Part shown: positions 55,797 through 64,000 of the stretch, piece by piece
How the letters are laid out: every line of letters begins with the position of its first letter
Numbering within the stretch: the stretch's first letter is position 1
NCBI GenBank assembly: GCA_963678255.2
Contig: CAXXTW010000001.1
Location: 496,001 to 560,000 of the forward strand
Direction of reading: 5' to 3'
Length of the DNA stretch: 64,000 nt
Source of the DNA: G963678255 sp963678255
GTDB lineage: Bacteria; Cloacimonadota; Cloacimonadia; Cloacimonadales; WRIO01
Translations under genes and position numbers: made by a program
The notes under the pieces: model-generated
Databases searched by the model: none
What the model was told of the DNA's origin: nothing
What the model saw: the letters and a program-made list of their open reading frames with translations, nothing else

Positions 55797-57013
55797 TTAC
55801 CAACAATAATCGAAGTTTATTAAAGCTTTTTCAGCTTTAGTGGCTATTTCTTCTTCTGATAAAACATCATTATAGTTTGATCTCATAATTTGAATCATGT
55901 GTTCTTTATCTACATTAAAAACCTTATCACTGATTCTGTGTTTGCATATTAACTGTGAATCAAAATATATTTCAAGATCATTATCTTTTGAAATAAAGAC
56001 ATTTACTGTTTTATCAATCAAATCTGGATTAACGGAATATCTTTTTCCTTTATAAGAAATCATAGAATCTTTACCTACTTTATAATTGTTTAATGGACTA
56101 GTATAATGAGAAATTACTCTTTCAGAAGCTATAGGTGACAAATATTTTCTTTCTTTTTCTAAGAGAGATATTGGTGTTTGCATGGTTGCTTGAGAGATTT
56201 CTTCATTTAATTCTTTCATTACTTTTTTAGCTATCGCCTGAAGTTCTTCAAATGTCTCAAATTCTCCATTATAAGCATCAAGTCTATTGGTTAATTTAGC
56301 TAATGCTTCTACCTTCCCTTTTGTCTGAGGACGATAGGGTTGACAGGCTAATGGTTTGAAATTAAAATCTTTAGTAAATTGCTTAAATTTAGTGTTGAAG
56401 TTAACTTTATTGATGAAAGTATTATGTGAATCTACTACTGTTTTCATGTTATCAAACAATAACTCATGAGGAACTCCACCAAAAGATTGAAATGAATTTA
56501 TTAGGCATTTAAACAAGGTAGGTTGGGTTTTATCCTCAATAATCTCAATATATTTTTCTCGCGAAAAACCTAAAACTATTAGAAAAATGTTAAATTCAAA
56601 GACCCCATTAAAACGATTTATCATTTTTTTTCTTTCTTTCCAATCAACTTGTGCTTGCTGTCCTGGCTCTGTTTCAAAACGTATTATTGCTTTTTTTTTG
56701 CTCTGCTTTTTTATGTTTCTTAACAAATTGTTTCACTAATGAATAACTACCATTATATCCCCTTTCTTTTAGTAAATGAAAAATAGCGATTGCTGTGGCT
56801 CTATATAAGTCTGTTTTTTTCAATAATGAGCTCTTCATATTTATGTAACTTGGATTCAAGCTGTCTTGTTTTTCGTTCTATTTCGGTGCTATTTTGAAGA
56901 TATTTTGAGATAGTTCTTACATCACAATCTAATCTTCTGGCTAGTTCTGCTTTATTCAATGTTATCTCCTTTTTGACATGATTATTAATTTGTCTCATCA
57001 CATCTTTTCTCAT
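55797..57013 (-). pseudogene. istA: istA transposase with two frameshifts
   Basis: IstA is the DDE transposase of IS21. From the ATG at 57013 (AAGGGGG upstream) the frame reads the helix-turn-helix KAELARRLDCDVRTISKYL, then breaks at A7 near 56820. It continues in another frame (LYRATAIAIFHLLKERGYNG), breaks again at A9 near 56690, and continues in a third frame: PGQQAQVDWKERKK (first D), FDNMKTVVD (second D) and CQPYRPQTKGKVEAL (E). Both breaks lie in homopolymer runs of A. The catalytic triad itself is intact. Confidence 0.88.
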
Positions 57014-57110
57014 TTTAACCCCCTTGAATTTTCTAGTTTTAAGAGTATTTTTGAGATTGCCAAAATCAAGCATTTTCAAATTGCCTTTTTCATACAAAAA
57101 CCAATTGCCA

Positions 57111-57509
57111 TGGACATCAGGGAGCGGTAAATCTTATTTAGGTTGTGCATTAGGTATTTCTGCTTGTAGAAATTACTTTCCAGTCAAATACATCCGTCTT
57201 CCAGATCTTTTGGAAGAGTTAAGAGTTTCCAGAGGTGAAGGTCAATTTAAGAAATTCATTAAACAATATAAGCAAGTCAAGCTATTAATCATTGACGAAT
57301 GGTTGCTATCTCCATTAATAGATAATGAGTCTCATGATCTACTAGAAATAATTGAAGCACGCCATGGAGTTACGTCAACAATTTATTGTTCGCAATTTGA
57401 ACCAGAAGGATGGCATGAAAGAATCGGACAAGAGACTCTTGCGGATGCCATCCTGGATAGAATAATTCATAATGCGTACGATATATTGATTGATGAAAAA
57501 TGTCAATGA
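57111..57509 (+). pseudogene. istB C-terminal fragment of a second IS21-type element
   Basis: The frame begins exactly at the base after the other IS21 element's right end, with TSGSGKSYLGCALG (Walker A), then LLIIDEWLLSPLID (Walker B) and LADAILDRIIHNAYD. It reads to a normal stop at 57509. The first third of the protein is missing. It faces opposite to the element that interrupts it and belongs to a different subgroup. Confidence 0.85.
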
Positions 57510-57983
57510 GAGAAAGCTGTGGTATTAAAAAAAAGAATAAATAACTATGAATATCGCTAATTAAACAATACGAACGGGGAGAAATCTCCGTTCGATTTAC
57601 ATTTTAAAAAATAGTGGTTCACTGACTTCGGAAGGGTGGTTCATTTTAATCGGACTGATGGAACAGCCTAATTGGAAAGGTGGTACTATTTAAACGTAAT
57701 ATTCATGTTAGCGAGAAAAGACTTCTTGTAGGAAAAATAATGAAGTCATAAAATCAATTTAGAGATGATTTCTTATCCAAGATGACAAATGATACAAATA
57801 TACCCCCTGAACATGGCGTAATACTCCGAATTTTGCATCATGAAACCATAATTATGGAAGACAATGTGAATGTTTTCTGTTGAGGAATCTTCCTGATTTC
57901 ACTTTACTGCAAACTGGAAGCTCGCAGAACGAAGCAGGGGAAATGGCATTTTGATTTGAAGTGATTTTTTTTCTTTTTCATTT
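57510..57983. other. IS21 right-end remnant and noncoding stretch
   Basis: A hairpin CGAACGGGGA / TCTCCGTTCG (57571-57594) is followed by GTGGTTCACTGAC, GGGTGGTTCATTTT and GGTGGTACTATT (57610-57700), spaced repeats like the transposase-binding end of IS21-type elements. The rest, to 57983, shows no gene or RNA. Confidence 0.55.
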
Positions 57984-59405
57984 TTAATCAAACTTAAAAA
58001 CTTTAAAGCTATATATACCATTTTTTTCTAACTGTTTTACAATAAGGGTTTTTGTATCAGGTGCAAAAAATAATTTGAATAGATTACTATCATAAACAAG
58101 GATATTTGTTTGTTGTTCTTTCGTTATCAAATCAATTTTATTTATTGAATATGTTTTTGATTTCAGATCCTCTGACCATTCCTCTGAAATGTAATAAGCA
58201 CAATCCTTTCCCAAAGCTAAATCTAAAAATTTGATAAAGGGATCCTCCTCAAGACCTTTGATTGTTATTTTTTCAAACTCTTCCTGACCAGGTTTTTTTA
58301 ACCATGTTCCTACAACAATTGTAGAGGGAATGACCTGACTTTCCTGAATCTTGGCAGTTCTTTCAGCATAAAGAAACATTTCTCCATATGCATTCTTATC
58401 GTACAAATCGTAATTATCAATTAAATAACTATACTTATTGCTTTCTTCCTCTATAGTATAAAATGGTTCTGAGTCAATAATGTATTCCCCATTAAACAAG
58501 TTTTTTGTTTGAAAGCTATGTTCTTCGTTTTCAAAATATATCTTTACCAGGTTTTTCTGAAAAATCACAGATTTTAATAGTTTCTTCTTCCCAAAAAAAT
58601 ATCTTTCGACTTTCATACATTTACAACTTTTGTTATCAATGGTATAATAGTTAAAAATCCCGGAATAATAATCTCTTAAGAGGATATAAAAATTATTCTG
58701 ATCAGCACCAGCATAAAAACAGTCTTCCAAAAATTCAGGTGAAGCTTGTATTTTTAAATGTAATCCTGCTTTAACATAATCTTCAGAATGGTAAAGATCT
58801 GAAAATTCAGTTTTTTTAAAATAATAAGAGCTATTCTCTCTTTTTTTAAGAAAATAGGTCATCTGATAATAAAAATCCTTCTTATCGGAGTCCCTATAAA
58901 AATTCACAACAAAACCATAGGTCTGATCAGAAGAAACAATCATATTTTCTAAAACAGGAAAACCTAAGTATTGGTTATTGTTTTGATAGAGAGAAAGCAT
59001 ACGTGGATCAAAAGAGAGCATTTGAGTTTTCTTATCAAAAACTGCTTCTTCAAGTATATCTAAAGCCAATAATTTAACATTTAAATCTTCAGATGCAATC
59101 GGAACAATATCAGATATATGTATTTTGTATGTATCAACAATAGATTTTTTTTTGGGAAGCTTTGAAAAACCTTTTTTTCTGTAGTATTCATTTAAACAAT
59201 AACGTACAACATTGTTAATGGTTATTTCGGTTTGATTGTTAAATCCATTTCCAGGATTTAACTCATAAACTGCATTTTTTATATATCTGTTCCAGAAAAA
59301 ATTTAAAGTATCAGCATCAGTACTTGTATATGATTGAGGGATATTTTCTGCAATAAGATTGCAACTAAGAATTATAAAGAAGATAAGAAATATTTGCTTT
59401 TTCAT
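57984..59405 (-). CDS. Secreted protein of unknown function, paralogue 2
   Basis: A 473-residue exported protein with signal peptide (1-19). It is paralogous to the gene just upstream; both start with a DTLNFFWxxY motif after the signal (here at about 32-42) and share NxVRYCLNEYYRKKG. The rest alternates short beta strands with charged turns, like a beta-propeller or barrel-like repeat, but no family is recognised. No lipobox. The start overlaps the upstream stop by four bases (ATGA), so the two are translated together. AAATAAC-type context gives no clue to function. Confidence 0.7.
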   Translation of the reverse strand: MKKQIFLIFFIILSCNLIAENIPQSYTSTDADTLNFFWNRYIKNAVYELNPGNGFNNQTEITINNVVRYCLNEYYRKKGFSKLPKKKSIVDTYKIHISDIVPIASEDLNVKLLALDILEEAVFDKKTQMLSFDPRMLSLYQNNNQYLGFPVLENMIVSSDQTYGFVVNFYRDSDKKDFYYQMTYFLKKRENSSYYFKKTEFSDLYHSEDYVKAGLHLKIQASPEFLEDCFYAGADQNNFYILLRDYYSGIFNYYTIDNKSCKCMKVERYFFGKKKLLKSVIFQKNLVKIYFENEEHSFQTKNLFNGEYIIDSEPFYTIEEESNKYSYLIDNYDLYDKNAYGEMFLYAERTAKIQESQVIPSTIVVGTWLKKPGQEEFEKITIKGLEEDPFIKFLDLALGKDCAYYISEEWSEDLKSKTYSINKIDLITKEQQTNILVYDSNLFKLFFAPDTKTLIVKQLEKNGIYSFKVFKFD

Positions 59406-61018
59406 TGAGTTATCTCCGGTTTAGTGATTACAGTCTCATTCTCAAAAGATAAGATAAGTCTTCCATCGGGTAGTAAGGACATAACATAACAATATCCTAT
59501 TCTCTGTTTAACAAGATTAAGCTTCTTAGACTTTTTATTAAATAAATAAATAAACTTCTCATGATCATTAGAAGTAACAAAACAGATAAAATCTATATTG
59601 GTAAAGAAATCATAATATTCAACTAAATCTGCTGAACCCTTAATAGGAATAACAGTTTCATTTAATCCTTTAGAATATACAACAAAATTAAATTCTTGAG
59701 GACTATTCTGATAATACCCTTTATCAGTGTGTGTTATTATTATTGGTTCAGATCTAATTGCATAGAATTCATTATTGACAGGGTCATAATCTAAATAAAA
59801 AGCATCGGGCATTTTATTTAATTGACTGGTTTTTATATCATACAACCATGAATATCCTGTAAAATGATCACCCCCTTCAGTAAAAAATACTTTTTCTTCA
59901 TCCTTTGTAAAACTGATATTCCAATAATCGCAGTCCAGATCTTTATGTAAAGCTATCTTTATTTCTTCATTTGATATAGTATTGTACAGAAAAAGTCCTG
60001 CCTGATTTTTAACCAACCAAAATTTCCCATCATTTGTTATAGACAAAGGGAAATTACAAAAAGTCTGATTTTCTCCATTAGCATACATTTTTGTTATATA
60101 AAAGGGTTTTTTTCTAAGAGAATGCTCTCTGGTAGTTAAATTACAATCTAAATAATATTTATTAGATTCATAACAAGCAAGATTATTCATAAAGCATTTA
60201 AAAGTGAATCCATCTTCTGGCAATACATCTTGGTCAATTTCCATATTATCAACTAGTGTTAAATCTCTTTTTGAGATTATAGAGATCACAGGTTCATATT
60301 TTTCAAAAATCATCCAGTTATCTCCAATATCATAAGAAACAGCATTTCTTGCTATAGAAACATAATGATCTGATTTTTCAATTTTATCATTTAAAGAATC
60401 AGTTTTTGTTGTTATTGATGTTTTATTATTTTTCTTATTGGTCTGACGAGTCGTTAAGAAATAATAATGATTATTTCCAATTTTTTTTAAATAAAAGACA
60501 TTGCATAAACTATCATAATTAGTTTGTTCAAATGGAAAGATAAAATAGGCTTTTACAACATCCTCAGTCCAGAACTCCAAATGTGAAAACTTATAATTAA
60601 TTCTCATTGATTTTAAATAATCCTGATTTAGTTTAGCGTTAGTAGAAATAAACAATTTTCTATTATCGGGCAAATCCTTTTTAAAATACTGTTTAAGATA
60701 AGGTTCTATCACCGACATGGATATTTCGTATATACCTTTATTATTTACCATTAATCTTGAAATGCCATATTTACGTAAATATTTATTAATACAATATTTA
60801 ATTGATTGGTTATATTCATAATCAATATTATAGTCTTGACTGCCTTGTGTATCTTTCAGATACTCCTCCCAAAAAAAGTTCAGAGTATCCTGATTGGTAC
60901 AGGTTCGTAAATAGGTGATTTGGATATACTGCCCATCCACTTTTACGCTATCGATAGCTTGAGCGAATAACAATCCAAAACTAATAAATAAAAAAAGAAA
61001 TAATACTTTTTTCAACAC
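59402..61018 (-). CDS. Secreted protein of unknown function, paralogue 1
   Basis: A 538-residue exported protein with signal peptide (about 1-20). It shares with the next gene the DTLNFFWEEYLKD motif and IKYCINKYLRKYGIS (about 70-85), plus the general strand-rich remainder. Regions such as DCDYWNISFTKDEEKVFFTE and YSWLYDIKTSQLNKMPDAFY have the rhythm of WD40/TolB-like propeller blades. It leads a two-gene unit. A cell-surface or periplasmic binding role is inferred from export only. Confidence 0.7.
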   Translation of the reverse strand: MLKKVLFLFLFISFGLLFAQAIDSVKVDGQYIQITYLRTCTNQDTLNFFWEEYLKDTQGSQDYNIDYEYNQSIKYCINKYLRKYGISRLMVNNKGIYEISMSVIEPYLKQYFKKDLPDNRKLFISTNAKLNQDYLKSMRINYKFSHLEFWTEDVVKAYFIFPFEQTNYDSLCNVFYLKKIGNNHYYFLTTRQTNKKNNKTSITTKTDSLNDKIEKSDHYVSIARNAVSYDIGDNWMIFEKYEPVISIISKRDLTLVDNMEIDQDVLPEDGFTFKCFMNNLACYESNKYYLDCNLTTREHSLRKKPFYITKMYANGENQTFCNFPLSITNDGKFWLVKNQAGLFLYNTISNEEIKIALHKDLDCDYWNISFTKDEEKVFFTEGGDHFTGYSWLYDIKTSQLNKMPDAFYLDYDPVNNEFYAIRSEPIIITHTDKGYYQNSPQEFNFVVYSKGLNETVIPIKGSADLVEYYDFFTNIDFICFVTSNDHEKFIYLFNKKSKKLNLVKQRIGYCYVMSLLPDGRLILSFENETVITKPEITQ

Positions 61019-61257
61019 TAACCTCTCAATAATAGTTCAGATCTAAGGTTGATTAATACTTTTCAAATCCATTTTGACACTTAGTTGGCATGATATCTAT
61101 AGAACCATATCTTGCTGTTTTTTAGTATAACCAGAGTTCAAAAATAGCTAATTATTTTTTTTGTGTCAACAAAAAAGTTAAATACGCAGGAAAATTATAA
61201 CTTTTGGTTTATATATTATTTTATATCAGAGAAAGTAAATGCTATAAAAGTCAATCG

Positions 61258-61825
61258 ATAAGAGCGTTATGGAGCGATAGCTGGTAAATACAATTTTATT
61301 TTGATAACAGAAGAAAAAGATCAACAGAAGGTCAAAGAGATAAAAATAGAAAAAACAGATAAAAACCCATTGAAGGATGATTATGCTGGTTGTTATGTTA
61401 TACAAACGGATCATAAAGATCTTACGGGAAAAGAGATATGGGGTTTCTATATGACTCTGACAGAAGTCGAGTCCTCATTTAGATCAATAAAAACAGAGCT
61501 TGGTACACGTTCGATCTATCATCAATTGGACAGCCGGATAGAATCACATTTATTCATTTCTGTGTTAGCTTATTCAATTTTAAAGAGTATTACATATAAA
61601 TTGAATCAGAACAACTTCCGTAAAAGCTGGAAAGAAATCAGAGAAGATTTGTTAACACATATGAGATCAACGATTATTCAGCATGATAAAAAAGGTACAG
61701 CTTATTCTATTAGAATTACAGGTACACCTGAAAAAAAAGCAAAAGAAATCTATGATTTACTGGAAATGAAAACGTCATCACATCGAATCATAAAAAGAAT
61801 CAGAAATTCAGATTGTAGAACCTAA
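61258..61825 (+). pseudogene. C-terminal fragment of a DDE transposase (IS4/IS1634-like)
   Basis: The frame begins after a stop near 61258 with ERYGAIAGKYNFILITEE. It carries the last catalytic region: GFYMTLTEVESSFRSIKTEL (E) and HQLDSRIESHLFISVLAYSI, ending IKRIRNSDCRT. The first two thirds, with the DD residues, are missing, so it cannot transpose. The exact family within the IS4-like group is uncertain. Confidence 0.75.
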
Positions 61826-62144
61826 AAAAAAAGTCGATGCCCTATTGATCAGGGTTTCAAGCTCATTTGGCGAAAGTTTGGCTAAAATTAGTAGCAAAGA
61901 TTGCAAAGTGAAAAAACGACTTAGCATTCTAAAAATCATAAAGATAAAAATTCGTTTTTTACGATTTTTCGCTTGCAGTTTGGGGAGCCACATTACATCT
62001 GTAAAGAGAAAGGTACAATTCGATTGTGATCAATCGAGTTCAATTTAAGAGAAATATAAAGCAGGAAGGGAAAGCAGGTGTGTAATAAAGTTTAATAATG
62101 ACCAGTGAACTTTGTTTTCTGGAGAACTATGTGTTTTTTCTAAA
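61826..62144. other. Noncoding, IS-end-like hairpin
   Basis: A long imperfect inverted repeat, GCAAAGTGAAAAAACG near 61907 with CGATTTTTCGCTTGC near 61962, lies just after the transposase fragment and may be its terminal structure. From 62040 to 62144 nothing is recognisable. Confidence 0.4.
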
Positions 62145-62177
62145 ACAAAAAAAGGGCAGAATAAATTCTGCCCTTTC
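62145..62177 (-). terminator. Rho-independent terminator of the secreted-protein gene
   Basis: Arms AAAGGGCAGAAT and ATTCTGCCCTTT with a short loop. On the minus strand a T-rich run follows, directly after the stop codon at 62194. Confidence 0.88.
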
Positions 62178-62193
62178 TAAGATATGTATAATC

Positions 62194-64000
62194 TTATTTT
62201 ACTAACAAGGCTTTTTTAGTTTGAGTATATTTCCCAGAATCCATTTTGAAGAAGTAAACACCACTGGAGCAAGGTTTGGAATTGAAATCTGTACCATTCC
62301 AGACAATAGAGTGATTACCGGTAGATTGATTCATCTGATTATAAATTTTCACTACTTCACCTTTGATGTTATAGATAGTGATTTTGACATTATCGGCAGT
62401 TGCCAGAGAGTATACCAGGCTGGTGGTAGGATTGAAAGGATTGGGATAAATGGAATTGAAAGCTGTTTTCACAGGAACAGTAGGAGTGGTAGGATCGTTA
62501 GCCTGAACGGTTGCTGTTACAGGACCAAGGATCTGAGAAGAACCGTCACGGTCAATAGCCTTAAGCCAGTAGTAATACTGTCCAGCGAGAAGATTGCTGT
62601 CAGTCCAGGAGTAATTGGTTTCAGTTGATGAATTGTTGGCAGTGATGATATTGCTCTTTCTACTTGCTGTGTTAAACTGGTTGTCAGAATTGCTATAAAC
62701 ATAGTATCCTAGCATATCTGTTTCAGACTGAGTTGTCCAGTTTAAGGTGATAGATTGGTTGACTGCACTTGGGACAGCGGTGAAAGAAGACAGTTCAACA
62801 GGGAGGGTTTGGGTATCAGAGCTTGATAATTCAGAAGGATTAGTAAAGCCCGTCACGTCAGCAGTTGTAACAGATAATGCGGTAGCCTGAGGATTAATAG
62901 ATCCAGTTGCATTGGTTAAATCTAAGGTAATAAAATAATAGGTCTCACCAGATGCAACGGCTGAATTGATATCTGAAAAAGTAACTTCCTCAGTTAAAGA
63001 CTCAACCGTTTTGATGTTGGTGTCAGTTACTGAGCTGAATGTGTCATCAGTTGATTTCCATAATTTAACATTTGAAGCACCACTTGTAGAAGTAAGATTA
63101 AGATCTACAGTTAAAGAGGATAATGTGGCTCCTGTTTTGTCAGCAGTTAAGCTAAAACGACCAATTGGTTGATCATTACTTGTTGAGGTGCAGGTAGGAG
63201 CTGTATAGGTTGAACCATCAGTGAAAGTGATGGCTGGGTATGTAAGAGTAGTGAATGAAGTAGCAGTTGTTTCAGTTGTCCCTGCAGAATTTGTAGCAAA
63301 TGCTTTTACATAGTAGGTGGTCCCTGCTGTTAAACCTGTTAATGATTCATTAAATTCACCAGTTGAATAATTTCCATCACTTTGAGTAATAGTAGTAATA
63401 CCAGTAGAAAATCCAGAATCAGTTGTATATTTAAATCCTCTTGCAGAGCAATTATCACCACTTGTGGCTGTGATGTTTCCAATCAAAGTAGCCGTGGCAT
63501 AGGAATATGTTGTTGGAGCTGTAACCGTGACGGTGGGAGCTGTAGGTAATAAATCTCCCGTAATCAGAATTTCATCAATTCTACTAGTCCCATCAAAAGC
63601 AACGGTTTCCAAATTAACATTGGTATTAGAGGTCATTATCCATCTCAAATACAAAATAGTTTTATTATTACATTCATTTGGTAAAGAAATATTGTTCAAA
63701 ACACCCTCTGTAAAGTTATCTGCATTCGTAATTGTTGCTCCTGGTACATCTGACCAGTTTGTATCGTTAAAACTATATTGAAGTTTAAAATTTCTAGGAC
63801 CTGTTTCAGATGATCTTTGATAAGAAGTTAGTTTTAAATTGTTGTACCCAGTTGTGACAATGTTTATTTCCCAGTATTTTGTTCCATTACCGTTGTTCCA
63901 TCCTGAATTTGAAATGGAACGTGTAGTTAAATTAGCACCTGGAGAATTTATATCAATAGATCCAGTTGAACTTGTTGAAATTACTTTTCCATGATTTGCG
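62194..64000 (-). CDS. Large secreted protein with type IX-style C-terminal sorting domain (5' end beyond window)
   Basis: The frame is open to the right window edge, giving at least 602 residues; a TTG at 63699 is internal rather than a true start. From the visible N-side: a discoidin-like or jelly-roll sandwich with WNNGNGTKYWEINIVTTGY, a fibronectin-III-like repeat (TYSYATATLIGNITATSGDN, ARGFKYTTDSGFSTG), a further sandwich around STSGASNVKLWKSTDDTFSS, and a fibronectin-like NLLAGQYYYWLKAIDRDGS. The C-terminus is NPFNPTTSLVYSLATADNVK ... YNIKGEVVKIY ... GVYFFKM, a FlgD-like/T9SS sorting domain. It is probably a surface or secreted adhesin or hydrolase; the catalytic part, if any, is outside the window. 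Confidence 0.85.
   Translation of the reverse strand, partial: ANHGKVISTSSTGSIDINSPGANLTTRSISNSGWNNGNGTKYWEINIVTTGYNNLKLTSYQRSSETGPRNFKLQYSFNDTNWSDVPGATITNADNFTEGVLNNISLPNECNNKTILYLRWIMTSNTNVNLETVAFDGTSRIDEILITGDLLPTAPTVTVTAPTTYSYATATLIGNITATSGDNCSARGFKYTTDSGFSTGITTITQSDGNYSTGEFNESLTGLTAGTTYYVKAFATNSAGTTETTATSFTTLTYPAITFTDGSTYTAPTCTSTSNDQPIGRFSLTADKTGATLSSLTVDLNLTSTSGASNVKLWKSTDDTFSSVTDTNIKTVESLTEEVTFSDINSAVASGETYYFITLDLTNATGSINPQATALSVTTADVTGFTNPSELSSSDTQTLPVELSSFTAVPSAVNQSITLNWTTQSETDMLGYYVYSNSDNQFNTASRKSNIITANNSSTETNYSWTDSNLLAGQYYYWLKAIDRDGSSQILGPVTATVQANDPTTPTVPVKTAFNSIYPNPFNPTTSLVYSLATADNVKITIYNIKGEVVKIYNQMNQSTGNHSIVWNGTDFNSKPCSSGVYFFKMDSGKYTQTKKALLVK

Larger units (their letters stand above)
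54741..57110 (-). mobile_element. IS21-family element, decayed
   Basis: The two ends align base for base over about 31 positions with mismatches: left TGTCAACTTGAAAATGCAAT then AAAAAGGCAAT, and right (reversed) TGGCAATTGGTTTTTGTATG then AAAAAGGCAAT. TG termini are usual for IS21. The element contains istA and istB pseudogenes on the minus strand and an unusual 145-base palindrome between them. No target duplication is seen; the flanks are parts of another IS21-type element. Confidence 0.8.

Noticed and set aside
61907..61977. Terminator after the transposase fragment
   Set aside because: The inverted repeat is long, AT-rich and imperfect with no closing T tract; it fits an IS end better.
63527..63699. 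Start of the secreted protein at 63699
   Set aside because: The codon is TTG without a ribosome site, and the frame continues upstream to the window edge with clear beta-sandwich sequence.

Overview
The window looks like a chromosome segment of an AT-rich, Gram-negative, probably anaerobic bacterium. Supporting signs are exported proteins with N-terminal signal peptides, a lipoprotein with a lipobox, an Mla/Mce lipid-transport operon, O-antigen-type polysaccharide genes, and a very large secreted protein ending in a FlgD-like / type IX-style sorting domain (NPFNPTT...). The last feature, together with the receiver-PEP-synthase hybrids, points towards Cloacimonadota or a related Fibrobacteres-Chlorobi-Bacteroidetes lineage. 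That placement is inference; no rRNA or tRNA is present to settle it.

Layout. 1-9252 (mostly minus strand): a two-component pair (NtrC-type regulator cut by the window edge, and its histidine kinase), glutamate dehydrogenase gdhA, and two tandem proteins that join receiver-like domains to an ATP/pyruvate-binding domain. 9560-12096: a MerR-type regulator with a clear operator in its promoter, a truncated DUF362-like gene, a flavin reductase-like protein and an aldo/keto reductase. 12109-15142 (minus): a winged-helix regulator with its membrane protein, and two exported PAP2-type proteins. 15300-20520: an array of about 206-bp tandem repeats with a 64-bp palindromic core. The array is split by an IS110-type element, which is itself split by a complete IS66-type element. 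20803-33262: core genes dacB, glyQ, lysS, nadC, a zinc-ribbon protein, rnpB (RNase P RNA), ruvB, a flippase, an ABC exporter, a small ankyrin-like protein and an orphan groES with a CIRCE-like operator. 33341-43311: a binding protein plus chemotaxis receptor, an HD hydrolase, a YhcH protein, a transglutaminase, a second binding protein, a CBM9-like protein, a flavodoxin and a TetR regulator. 43465-49301: a five-gene run mlaD-like / lipoprotein-barrel fusion / STAS-MlaE / MlaF / glutaminase. 50167-57600: insertion-sequence debris (ISL3, IS1634, two nested IS21-type elements) around a Wzz and O-antigen ligase pair. 57984-64000 (minus): two tandem secreted paralogues, a transposase fragment, and the partial secreted adhesin-like protein.

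How parts work together. gdhA, the NtrC-type pair and the PEP-synthase-like proteins suggest nitrogen/carbon control, though no direct regulatory link is visible. The Mce operon would build an ABC-powered lipid path across the envelope. Its lipoprotein carries a C-terminal domain resembling an outer-membrane barrel, an unusual arrangement. The most unusual non-coding structure is the palindromic repeat array, whose core appears at 15.3-20.3 kb and once more, inverted, at 51.5 kb beside a decayed transposase. Several transposase genes are broken at long A tracts.
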